From NCBI GenBank assembly GCA_946480245.1, contig CAMLIZ010000110.1, positions 1 to 15,538 of the forward strand: DNA of 15,538 bases, in the 5' to 3' direction. This document shows, piece by piece, positions 7,134-14,881 of this stretch. The translations under genes were made by a program, and so were the position numbers. Position 1 is the stretch's first letter; every line of letters begins with the position of its first letter. Below the pieces are notes generated by a model. That model did not search any database and was not told the origin of the DNA. It was given only the letters and a program-made list of their open reading frames with translations. The DNA is from an uncultured Pseudomonadota bacterium (GTDB lineage: Bacteria; Pseudomonadota; Gammaproteobacteria; Burkholderiales; Burkholderiaceae).

Positions 7134-8690
7134 ATGTCCAAGCCCCAACTTTCCCCCCTGGCCGCCGGCCTGCTCGGCGCCGGCATCGCGGTGGCCGGCA
7201 GCGCCGGTGCCTTCAGCCTCAACCCGCACGACTGGTTCAAGAAGGACCAGCACGAAGCCACACAAGGCAACGAGGCGCCCGTGCAGGCGCCCGTGCAGGT
7301 GGCCGCCGCCAACACCCCGTCGCCGGTGGTGCCGGTGGCGCCCACCAACGCCAACGGCATTGCGCCGGTGGCGGCGCCCAACTACCGCGCGATCGTGCAG
7401 CAGTACGGCCCGGCGGTCGTGAGCGTCACCGTCGAGGGCACGCACAAGCCCGGCCCGGACGAAATGTCGGGCCCGTCGATGGAGAACGATCCGTTCTTCC
7501 AGTTCTTCCGTGGCATTCCTGGCTTCCCCGGCATGCCGCGCGGCCGCGGCGGCAACCCCGAGGTGCCGTTCAAGGGCCAGGGCTCCGGCTTCGTGATCAG
7601 CCCGGACGGCCTGATCCTCACCAATGCGCACGTGGTGCGCGAGGCCAAGGAGGTGACCGTCAAGCTGCAGGACCGGCGCGAGTTCCGCGCCAAGGTGCTG
7701 GGGCAGGATCCGGCCACCGACGTGGCGGTGCTGCGCATCGACGCCAAGAACCTGCCCACCGTGCGCCTGGGTGATCCGAAGGACGCGCACGTGGGTGACC
7801 CGGTGCTCGCGATCGGCGCGCCGTTCGGCCTGGAGCAGACCGCCAGCGCCGGCATCGTGAGCGCGCTGGGCCGCTCGCTGCCGACCGACTCGGTGCCCTT
7901 TATCCAGACCGACGCGGCCGTGAACCCCGGCAACTCCGGCGGCCCATTGTTCGACGCGGCCGGCAACGTGATCGGCATCAACGCGCAGATCTACTCGCAG
8001 ACCGGCGGCTACCAGGGCCTGGCATTCGCGGTGCCGATCGACGTGGCGTTGAACGTGAAGGACCAGATCGTCAAGACCGGCAAGGTCGAGCATGCGCGCC
8101 TGGGCGTGCAAGTGCAGGGCCTGAACCAGACGCTGGCCGAGTCGTTCGGCCTGCCGCGCCCTGATGGCGCGCTGGTGGCGGCGGTGACGCCGGGCAGCGC
8201 GGCCGAGAAGGCGGGCCTGAAGTCGGGCGACGTGATCACCTCGGTCAACGGCCAGCCGATCGTGGAGCCGGGCCAGCTGTCGGGTCGCATCTCGATGATG
8301 ACGCCGGGCGACAAGGTCAAGCTGAAGGTGTGGCGCGACAAGTCGGCGCACGAAATGGACGTGAAGCTCGGCAGCGCGCAAGAGTCGAGCAAGGTCAGCG
8401 CCGCGGCCAGCGCCGACGGCGACGGCCCGCACCTCGGTCTGGCGCTGCGCCCGCTGTCGCCCGTGGAGCGCAACCAGAGCAAGCTCGACCACGGGCTGGT
8501 GGTGGAGGACGCGGGCGGCGCCGCGGCGCATGCCGGCGTGCAGCAGGGCGACGTGCTGCTGGCCATCAACGGCAAGCCGGTGAACTCGATCGACGACGTG
8601 CGCTCGGTGCTCAAGGGCAACCCGAAGAACGTGGCGCTGCTGATCGACCGCGACGGCAACCGCATCTTCTTCCCGGTGCGCCTGGGCTGA
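7134..8690 (+). CDS. degP: Do-family (DegP/DegQ/MucD-like) periplasmic serine endoprotease
   Basis: A 518-residue HtrA protease that degrades or chaperones misfolded envelope proteins. Residues 8-27 form a hydrophobic N-terminal segment, either a signal peptide (possible cleavage near SAGA-FS) or an uncleaved anchor. A Pro/Ala/Val/Gln linker follows (about 45-82). The trypsin-like domain has the full triad: H166 (LTNAHVV), D196 (ATDVAVL) and S268 (VNPGNSGGPL). The Phe/Gly/Pro-rich segment 119-140 is the regulatory loop LA and is short, closer to DegQ/MucD than to E. coli DegP. Two PDZ domains follow (about 320-412 and 432-516), with carboxylate-binding loops near RLGVQVQGL and HLGLALRPL. It starts 79 bp after the kinase gene, behind the phased repeats, and precedes tamA. 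DegP, DegQ and MucD cannot be separated with certainty, so the symbol is provisional. Confidence 0.92.
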   Translation: MSKPQLSPLAAGLLGAGIAVAGSAGAFSLNPHDWFKKDQHEATQGNEAPVQAPVQVAAANTPSPVVPVAPTNANGIAPVAAPNYRAIVQQYGPAVVSVTVEGTHKPGPDEMSGPSMENDPFFQFFRGIPGFPGMPRGRGGNPEVPFKGQGSGFVISPDGLILTNAHVVREAKEVTVKLQDRREFRAKVLGQDPATDVAVLRIDAKNLPTVRLGDPKDAHVGDPVLAIGAPFGLEQTASAGIVSALGRSLPTDSVPFIQTDAAVNPGNSGGPLFDAAGNVIGINAQIYSQTGGYQGLAFAVPIDVALNVKDQIVKTGKVEHARLGVQVQGLNQTLAESFGLPRPDGALVAAVTPGSAAEKAGLKSGDVITSVNGQPIVEPGQLSGRISMMTPGDKVKLKVWRDKSAHEMDVKLGSAQESSKVSAAASADGDGPHLGLALRPLSPVERNQSKLDHGLVVEDAGGAAAHAGVQQGDVLLAINGKPVNSIDDVRSVLKGNPKNVALLIDRDGNRIFFPVRLG

Positions 8691-8707
8691 TCCACCGACT
8701 CCCACAC

Positions 8708-8754
8708 GCGATCCGCGCGGGTCGCCGGCATTGCCGGCAGCCTGCGCGGATCGC
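8708..8754 (+). repeat. Long GC-rich inverted repeat between the protease gene and tamA
   Basis: Perfect 11-bp arms GCGATCCGCGC (8708-8718) and GCGCGGATCGC (8744-8754) enclose a second stem, GCCGGC (8724-8729) with GCCGGC (8733-8738) around an ATT loop. RNA from here would fold into a strong double hairpin starting 18 bp after the protease stop. There is no T-run after it, so it is not a classic terminator. It may be a 3' stabiliser, a partial attenuator before tamA, or a member of a dispersed repeat family. Confidence 0.6.
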
Positions 8755-8789
8755 GGCACTTGGGGAACGCCGTTTGCTGGGTCGCTCCC

Positions 8790-10646
8790 ATGGCGTGTTC
8801 CCGACCGGTGGTGGCGACGATGCTGCTGGCCCTGTGCTGCGTGCTCGGCGCGTGCTCGATGCTGCGGCGTCTGCACCACGACGACGACGCGCAGGGCGCG
8901 AGCGGCAAGCAGGTGAACGAGCGGCAGGCGCGCTACGCGCTGGTGGTGGACGCGCCGCGCGCCCTGAAGAGCGTGCTGAGCGACAACCTCGACCTGGAGC
9001 GCTTCCGCGACGCCCCGGCCGGGCAGGCGCTGACCAGCGAGGAGCTCGACCGCATGGTGAGCCAGGCGCCGGACCAGATCCGCGAGTTCGCTGCCACGCA
9101 GGGCTACTTCAATCCGGCCGTCAAGGTGTGGCGCGAGTCGCCGGCCGCCGGCGGCCTGGCGACGGTGCATGTGCAAGTGCAGCCCGGCCCGCTCACCCAT
9201 GTGGACGAAGTGAGGCTGCGCGTGCAGGGCGATCTGCAGCGCCGGGCGCAGGCCGGCGAGCACGATGCGCAGGCCTTGCTGCAGCAGTGGCGCCACGCAT
9301 GGCCGATGCAGCCCGGCCAGCCCTTCTCGCAAGACGCGTGGAGCAGCGCGAAGACCGACGCACTGGGCCTGCTGCACACGCAGGGCTACCCGAGCGCCGT
9401 GTGGGGCGACACCCAGGCCGACGTGCGCCGGCAGGACAACAGCGTGGATCTCGCGGCCACGGCGGGCAGCGGCCCGCTGTTCCATCTCGGCGAATTGCGC
9501 ATCGAGGGCTTGAAACGCTACGACGAGCGCGCTGTCCGCAACGTGGTGCCCTTTCATCGAGGCGAGCCGTACACCGAGCGGAAGCTGCAGGACCTGCAGG
9601 ACCGGCTGACGCGCATCGACCTGTTCCGTGGCGCCACCGCCACCATCGACCCCGACCCGGCCAAGGCTGCGGCCACGCCCGTGACCGTGCGCGTGGAGGA
9701 AGAGCCCTTGCAGAAGCTCACGCTCGGCCTGGGCTACAGCACCGACACCGGGTTGCGCACGACCGCGGAGCACACGCATCGCCAGCCCTTCGGCCTGCGC
9801 TGGACCGCGAAGAACACCCTCGAGGTGGGCCCGCAGCGCAAGGCCTGGGAGTTCGACTACCGGTCCTATCCGCTGCCGGGCTTTCGCCGCAACATCATCG
9901 GCGGCGACGTGGAGCGCTGGAGCGGCCCCGACGAGGAGCGCTACGCCGGCCGGCTGCGCGTGGGCCGCAGCTGGGAGGACCCGCGGCTCGAGCGGCACGT
10001 GTACGCCGAGTACAACAACGCCTGGGTGCGCACGCCCACGGCCGGCGAGTCGCGTGCGCAGTCGCTCACCGCCAACCTCGACATTGCGCGGCGCCATGTG
10101 GACAGCCTGCTGCTGCCCACGCGTGGCACCGCGCTGCTGGTGCAAAGCGCCGTGGGCTATGCACGCAGCAGCACCGCCGACAACGGCCCACTGGCCCGCC
10201 TGTATGGCCGCGTGCTGTACTTCCATCCGCTGCCGGCGCAGTGGCATGCGCGGCTGCGGCTCGAGGCAGGCCAGGTGTTCGCACGCGACTCGGTGGGTGT
10301 GCCCGACACGCTGCTGTTCCGCGCCGGCGGGCAGGACTCGGTGCGCGGCTATGAATACCGCAGCCTGGGGCCCACCGTGAATGGCAGCGTGGTCAGCGGC
10401 CGCGTGCTGCTGACCGGCAGCGTCGAAGTGCAGCGGCCGATCTCCAAGCGCCTGCCGCAGCTGTGGGGCGCGGCCTTTGTCGATGCCGGCAATGCGGCGC
10501 GCCGCTTTTCCGACCTCAAGCCGGTGGTGGGCGTGGGGGTGGGGGTGCGCTACCGCAGCCCGATCGGCCCGCTGCGGTTCGACGTGGCCTATGGCCTGGA
10601 CCATCACGCCTTTCGCACCGACCTGAGTGCCGGCGTCTCGTTCTGA
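8790..10646 (+). CDS. tamA: TamA, Omp85-family outer-membrane translocation and assembly protein
   Basis: A 618-residue Omp85 protein (E. coli TamA is about 577) that with TamB assembles some outer-membrane proteins and is implicated in lipid transport. Three POTRA-like domains are seen at about 48-130, 135-228 and 231-302. The third begins FHLGELRIEGLKRY and ends in VRVEEEP before the barrel (about 310-618). Omp85 hallmarks are the lid-lock loop motif VRGY (518-521, in GGQDSVRGYEY), the FVDAGNA motif (563-569) and a final aromatic residue (GVSF). The N-terminus has a hydrophobic stretch ending in LGAC, a lipobox-like site with Cys22. The ATG at 8790 is preferred, but TTG 8760 and ATG 8820 are possible, and none has a good Shine-Dalgarno. 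tamB follows after 13 bp, an arrangement that strongly supports the identification. Confidence 0.9.
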   Translation: MACSRPVVATMLLALCCVLGACSMLRRLHHDDDAQGASGKQVNERQARYALVVDAPRALKSVLSDNLDLERFRDAPAGQALTSEELDRMVSQAPDQIREFAATQGYFNPAVKVWRESPAAGGLATVHVQVQPGPLTHVDEVRLRVQGDLQRRAQAGEHDAQALLQQWRHAWPMQPGQPFSQDAWSSAKTDALGLLHTQGYPSAVWGDTQADVRRQDNSVDLAATAGSGPLFHLGELRIEGLKRYDERAVRNVVPFHRGEPYTERKLQDLQDRLTRIDLFRGATATIDPDPAKAAATPVTVRVEEEPLQKLTLGLGYSTDTGLRTTAEHTHRQPFGLRWTAKNTLEVGPQRKAWEFDYRSYPLPGFRRNIIGGDVERWSGPDEERYAGRLRVGRSWEDPRLERHVYAEYNNAWVRTPTAGESRAQSLTANLDIARRHVDSLLLPTRGTALLVQSAVGYARSSTADNGPLARLYGRVLYFHPLPAQWHARLRLEAGQVFARDSVGVPDTLLFRAGGQDSVRGYEYRSLGPTVNGSVVSGRVLLTGSVEVQRPISKRLPQLWGAAFVDAGNAARRFSDLKPVVGVGVGVRYRSPIGPLRFDVAYGLDHHAFRTDLSAGVSF

Positions 10647-10647
10647 C

Positions 10648-10651
10648 GGAG
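10648..10651 (+). promoter_or_regulatory. Shine-Dalgarno deciding the tamB start
   Basis: GGAG lies 8 bases before GTG 10660, just after the tamA stop. It favours that GTG over the in-frame GTG at 10627, which lies inside tamA and would add 11 residues before the membrane anchor. Confidence 0.6.
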
Positions 10652-10659
10652 CCCGCAGC

Positions 10660-13600
10660 GTGAGCACCGCCGCCGCACCGCCACCACCATCGCAACGCAG
10701 CCCCTGGCGCGCCTGGCTGCTGGGCGCGGCTGCTGTGCTGCTCACGTTGCTGCTGGCGCTGGCCGGCGCGCTGTGGTGGGTGCTGAAAAACGAGCACGGC
10801 AGCGCCTGGCTGCTGTCGCGCCTGCCCGGCGTGCAGGTCGTGGACCCGCACGGTTCGCTGCTGGGCGACTTTGGCGCCGACGCGCTCGTGGTGCACTTCG
10901 GCCAGGGCGGCTCCGTGCACATGGAGCAGCTGGCGTGGACGCGCCTGCAGCTGCAGCGGTCAGGAGCGCAGGGGGTGTGGCTGAAAGTGTCGTTCAACCG
11001 GCTGCAGGCCGCGAGGGCGCAGCTGACGATGCCACAGTCCCCGCAGAAGCAGCAGAAGCAGCCACCGCCGCAGAACCTGAAGCTGCCGGTGGAGCTGGTC
11101 GTGCACCACCTGCAAGTGGACGAAGTGCAGGCCAGCGCGTTCGGCGCCGAGCCGTTGCGGGCCTTGAGCGCCGCCGTGCACCTGGGCGCCGACGACGGGC
11201 GCGTGCACCGCGTCGACAACCTGCGCGTGGCACGCGGGCCGCTGAGCGCGCAGGCGAACCTGCAGGTGCAGGCCCAGGCCCCGATGCCGGCTGACGTCCG
11301 GCTGCAATTGCATCAGGCGGCCGCGGCGGGGGGGCCGGCGTGGGACGCGCAGCTGCACCTGCAGGGCCCGATCGCCCGTGCGCAGCTCGATGGCCTGTGG
11401 CGCAGTGCGGGCGACCGGCCGCAGACGCTCGCGCTGCAGGCGCAGTTGCGGCCCTTTGCGCCCTTGCCGCTGCAGCAGCTGCAGGCCCAGGCCGATCGGC
11501 TGGACCTGTCGGCGCTGCTGGCCGGCGCGCCGCGCACGGCGCTGACCGGCACGGTGCAGGTGCGCGAGGCCGAGGCCGGCAAGCAGCTGCTGGCGCACGT
11601 CGCGCTGCGCAATGCGGTGCCCGGCGCGTGGAGCGCGGGCCAGCTGCCGCTGCGCGATGTCCGCGCCAATCTGGCGGCCGATCCCGCCGACCCCACCGCT
11701 CTCGCCGTGCGCGACCTGCGCCTGCAACTGGGCAACGCGGACGCGCCGGCCGGCACGGTGCAGGCGCACGGCGCGCTCTCCACGCGCGACGGCTGGTCCG
11801 TGCAGCTGGCGCTGGACGGCGTGCGGCCGCAACGGCTGGACCAGCGTGCGTGGCCGATGACGCTCGGCGGCCCGATCACCGTGAGCGGGCACGGCAGCGG
11901 CAACACCGGCCAGACGATGCAAGTGCAGGCGCAGCTTTCGGGCGAGGCGGTCGCCCCTGCCGGCACGCGCCGACAGCCGGTGCGGCTGGCCCTGCAGGGC
12001 ACGCTCGACAGCCGGGCGGCGGGCGCCCTTCGGGTGCAGGTGCAGCAGCTCGAACTGGCTTCGGCCCGATCGAGCGCCGCGTTCAAGGGCGCTGCGTCGC
12101 GCGCGCGTGCCGACGCACCCTGGCACGCCGAGGGCAACCTGCACCTCGCCGATTTCGACCCGGCGCCCTGGCTGGCCGCGGCCCCCGGCTCTGCGCTCGC
12201 ACGTCTTGGCGGACGGCTCAATGCCGACAGCCAGTTCCAGCTCGATCTGCCGGCCAAGCCGGCGTCCACCAGCGCGATGGCGTGGCTCGCCGCGGTGCAA
12301 GGCCGGCTCGACCTGCAACTGCGGCCCAGTGCGCTGGCAGGCGTGCCCCTGCGCGGCCACGCCCATCTGCAAGCGCAAGGGCCCGATCGCGGACTGGCCG
12401 TGGACCTCGCCTTGCACGCCGCGGCCAACGCGCTGCAGGCGCAAGGACGCGTGGCCCCGGCCGGCGCCCAGGACCACTGGCAGGCAACGCTGGCATTGCC
12501 ACGGCTGCAGCAGCTCGCCCCGCTGGCGCGCGCGCTCGGCCTGCAGGGCCGCCCGGCGCAAGCGCTGGCGGGCGCCGTGCAGGGCGACGTGCGTGTCGAC
12601 GGCCGCTGGCCCGACCTGCGCACCGGCGGCCAGCTGAAGGCCCGTGCGCTGGCTTTGCCCGGCGTGCGCCTGCAGGCGGCCGACGCCCACTGGCAGATCG
12701 GCACCGCGCCGGACGGGCCGATGAATGCCCAGGTGCAAGTGACCCGGCTCGGCCTGGCGGGCAGCGCGCGAGCGCGGGAAGTGCGCCGGCTGCAGCTCGT
12801 GCTGACCGGCCGCGCCGATCAGCACCGGCTCGACCTGCAAGCCGATCTGGCCGCGGCGCCGCCGGCCTGGGCCGACGCTGCCCGGCCCGGCACTGCGCGC
12901 GCCGGGGAAAGGGGAGCGAGCGGGCCGCGCACCGCTTTGCACCTCGCGGCCGCAGGCGGTTTACAGCATGCGCGCGACGGCGGGCCGCTGGCCGTGAGCG
13001 GCTGGCAGGGCCGTGTCGAGCTGGCCGATGTGCGCCGTGCAGGCGCGGCCGAGCCGCTGCTGCATGGCACCGGCCTCGGACTGGCCTGGCGCGCTGCGCG
13101 TGGCGATGCGCCGATGCGCGTGGCGCTGCAGCCCGGGCGGGCACAGCTGTCGTATGGCGCCGTCAGCTGGCGCGAGTTGACGTGGCAAGCCGCCGCCCCG
13201 GGCCATCCGATGCAGCTGGCCGTGGACGCCACGCTGGAGCCCCTGCAGCTGGCGCCGCTGCTGGCCCGGCTGCAGCCCTCGCTGGGCTGGGGCGGCGACC
13301 TGCGGGTGGGCGGGCACGTGCTGTTGCATAGCGCGCCGCAGCTGGTGGCCGACATCGTGCTGCAGCGCCAGCGCGGCGACCTGCAGATGGTGCAGGGCGG
13401 CACGCGGCGTGCACTCGGCCTGCGCCAGTTGCGCGTGGCCGCCGACGCACGCGGCACCACGTGGCGCCTGCAGGCGGGCGTGCAGAGCACGAGCTTCGGC
13501 GCCTTGACGGCCCAGGTGAGCACGCGCGCCGCGCCCGGCAGCCCCTGGCCCGGTCCGGCCTCGCCGCTGCAGGGCCAGTTGCAGGCGCGCGCCCGCGACC

Positions 13601-14865
13601 TGGGCCTGTACGAGCCTTTGCTGCCGGTGGGCTGGCGTCTGGACGGCCAGCTGCAGGCCGACCTGCGCCTCGGCGGCACGCTGGGGGCGCCGCAGTACGC
13701 CGGCGTGGTGAGCGGCAGCGGCCTGGGCGTCAGCAACTTCCTGCAGGGGGTGCGCGTGCACGACGGTCAGCTGCGCGTCCTGCTGGACGGCCCGAGCGCG
13801 CACATCGAGCGCTTCATGGCCAAGGCCGGCGACGGCGAGGTGACCATCTCCGGCGGTGCGAGCTTCGGGGCGCAGCCCACCGCGCAGCTGAAGGTGGTGG
13901 CCGAGCACTTCCGCGCGCTGGGTCGCGTGGACCGCCAGATCGACCTGAGCGGCCGCGCGCAGCTCGCGCTGAACGCGCGCGGCGTGTCGGTGCAAGGCGG
14001 GTTGCGCGTGGACCGGGGGCTGGTGGACCTGGGCCGCGGCGAGGCGCCGGCACTGTCGAAGGATGTGCGCGTGGTCGATGGGACCACGCCGGGCCGCAAG
14101 GACGTCACCAGCGCCTCCGGCACCTCCAAGGCGACCGGTGGCACGCCACGCGCGCTGCAGGTCGACGTGCGCATCGACCTGGGCGAGCAGCTGCGCGTGC
14201 AAGGCAAGGGCATCGACACGCTGCTGGCCGGGCAGGTGCACGTGACCGCGCCGCACAACCAGCTGGCGCTGGAAGGCACGGTGCGCACCGTGAAGGGCAG
14301 CTACCAGGCCTACGGCGAGAAGCTGGACATCGACCAGGGCGCGATCACCTTCATCGGCCCGGTGGCCAATCCGCTGCTGGACATCCGTGCCGTGCGACCG
14401 GACCTGCGCGACGTGGAAGTGGGCGTCGCCATCACCGGCACCGCGCAGAACCCGCAGGTCAAGCTGTTCTCCTCGCCCGACATGCCGGAGATCGACAAGC
14501 TGAGCTGGCTCACGTTGGGCCGCTCCAGCGCGGGCCTGGCCAGCGACCAGTCGGCGGTGCTGCAGCGTGCCGCGCTGGCGCTGCTGGCCAGCCGGCGCGG
14601 CAGCAGTGGCGACGAGGGCATCGCCAAGCGGTTGGGGCTGGACAAGATCTCGGTGGGCCGTGGCCAGAGCGGTGGCCTGAGCGACGCGGTGGTGTCCCTC
14701 GGCAAGCAGGTGTCCGAGCGCTTCTACGTGGGCTACACCCAGAGCCTGGACGCCACCGGCGGCGGCTGGGAGCTGGTCTACAAGATTGCCAAGCGCCTGA
14801 CCGTGCGCGTGGACACCGGCGAGCAGACCGCGGTCGACCTGGTGTGGAGCTGGCTCTGGGGGTAG
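10660..14865 (+). CDS. tamB: TamB, inner-membrane-anchored translocation and assembly protein
   Basis: A 1401-residue AsmA-like/TamB protein (E. coli TamB is about 1259). Residues 18-41 form a signal anchor after a short proline-rich cytoplasmic start. The long middle region is repetitive beta-strand sequence rich in Leu, Gln, Ala and Arg, with many short alternating hydrophobic/polar strands, as expected of a periplasm-spanning hydrophobic groove. The last roughly 350 residues match the conserved TamB/DUF490 domain, with landmarks GAITFIGPVANPLLDIRAVR, MPEIDKLSWLTLGRSS, IAKRLGLDKISVGRG and ERFYVGYTQSL. The C-terminus ends TAVDLVWSWLWG rather than in the terminal Phe of E. coli TamB. The GTG start is chosen from its Shine-Dalgarno and position just before the anchor. 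The 13-bp gap to tamA suggests translational coupling. TamB contacts TamA POTRA domains and is implicated in anterograde phospholipid transport. Confidence 0.92.
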   Translation: MSTAAAPPPPSQRSPWRAWLLGAAAVLLTLLLALAGALWWVLKNEHGSAWLLSRLPGVQVVDPHGSLLGDFGADALVVHFGQGGSVHMEQLAWTRLQLQRSGAQGVWLKVSFNRLQAARAQLTMPQSPQKQQKQPPPQNLKLPVELVVHHLQVDEVQASAFGAEPLRALSAAVHLGADDGRVHRVDNLRVARGPLSAQANLQVQAQAPMPADVRLQLHQAAAAGGPAWDAQLHLQGPIARAQLDGLWRSAGDRPQTLALQAQLRPFAPLPLQQLQAQADRLDLSALLAGAPRTALTGTVQVREAEAGKQLLAHVALRNAVPGAWSAGQLPLRDVRANLAADPADPTALAVRDLRLQLGNADAPAGTVQAHGALSTRDGWSVQLALDGVRPQRLDQRAWPMTLGGPITVSGHGSGNTGQTMQVQAQLSGEAVAPAGTRRQPVRLALQGTLDSRAAGALRVQVQQLELASARSSAAFKGAASRARADAPWHAEGNLHLADFDPAPWLAAAPGSALARLGGRLNADSQFQLDLPAKPASTSAMAWLAAVQGRLDLQLRPSALAGVPLRGHAHLQAQGPDRGLAVDLALHAAANALQAQGRVAPAGAQDHWQATLALPRLQQLAPLARALGLQGRPAQALAGAVQGDVRVDGRWPDLRTGGQLKARALALPGVRLQAADAHWQIGTAPDGPMNAQVQVTRLGLAGSARAREVRRLQLVLTGRADQHRLDLQADLAAAPPAWADAARPGTARAGERGASGPRTALHLAAAGGLQHARDGGPLAVSGWQGRVELADVRRAGAAEPLLHGTGLGLAWRAARGDAPMRVALQPGRAQLSYGAVSWRELTWQAAAPGHPMQLAVDATLEPLQLAPLLARLQPSLGWGGDLRVGGHVLLHSAPQLVADIVLQRQRGDLQMVQGGTRRALGLRQLRVAADARGTTWRLQAGVQSTSFGALTAQVSTRAAPGSPWPGPASPLQGQLQARARDLGLYEPLLPVGWRLDGQLQADLRLGGTLGAPQYAGVVSGSGLGVSNFLQGVRVHDGQLRVLLDGPSAHIERFMAKAGDGEVTISGGASFGAQPTAQLKVVAEHFRALGRVDRQIDLSGRAQLALNARGVSVQGGLRVDRGLVDLGRGEAPALSKDVRVVDGTTPGRKDVTSASGTSKATGGTPRALQVDVRIDLGEQLRVQGKGIDTLLAGQVHVTAPHNQLALEGTVRTVKGSYQAYGEKLDIDQGAITFIGPVANPLLDIRAVRPDLRDVEVGVAITGTAQNPQVKLFSSPDMPEIDKLSWLTLGRSSAGLASDQSAVLQRAALALLASRRGSSGDEGIAKRLGLDKISVGRGQSGGLSDAVVSLGKQVSERFYVGYTQSLDATGGGWELVYKIAKRLTVRVDTGEQTAVDLVWSWLWG

Positions 14866-14881
14866 GGCGCTATGTGCCCCC
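14858..14881. terminator. Possible weak hairpin across the convergent gene junction
   Basis: GGGCGC (14865-14870) can pair with GTGCCC (14874-14879) around a TAT loop, with one G-U pair. Alternatively GGGGG (14858-14862) can pair with CCCCC (14877-14881). Both stop codons (tamB 14863-14865 and the barrel gene 14870-14872 on the minus strand) fall in it. There is no T-run on either side, so termination is only suggested by position. Confidence 0.25.

Noticed and set aside
8764..8790. GGAAC followed about 17 bases later by TCCCA, resembling a sigma-E promoter before tamA.
   Set aside because: Only the GGAAC core matches well, the -10 is poor, and transcription would begin inside the preferred tamA start region. 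It was kept only as a note because ATG 8820 is an alternative start.
7110..11219. A 1369-codon open frame on the minus strand across the protease gene, tamA and the start of tamB.
   Set aside because: It is antisense to three well-supported genes, its protein is Arg/His/Ala/Gln-rich low-complexity sequence without a recognisable domain, and such long antisense frames are a by-product of high GC at third codon positions.
10960..12942. A 660-codon minus-strand frame within tamB.
   Set aside because: It is antisense to conserved tamB coding sequence and has the His/Arg/Gln/Ala composition of a GC shadow, with no domain and no start signals.
10660..14000. Repetitive Leu/Gln/Ala-rich DNA within tamB as tandem repeats or a mobile insertion.
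   Set aside because: The pattern is the degenerate beta-strand repetition expected of TamB/AsmA-like proteins; no exact repeat units or target-site duplications were seen.
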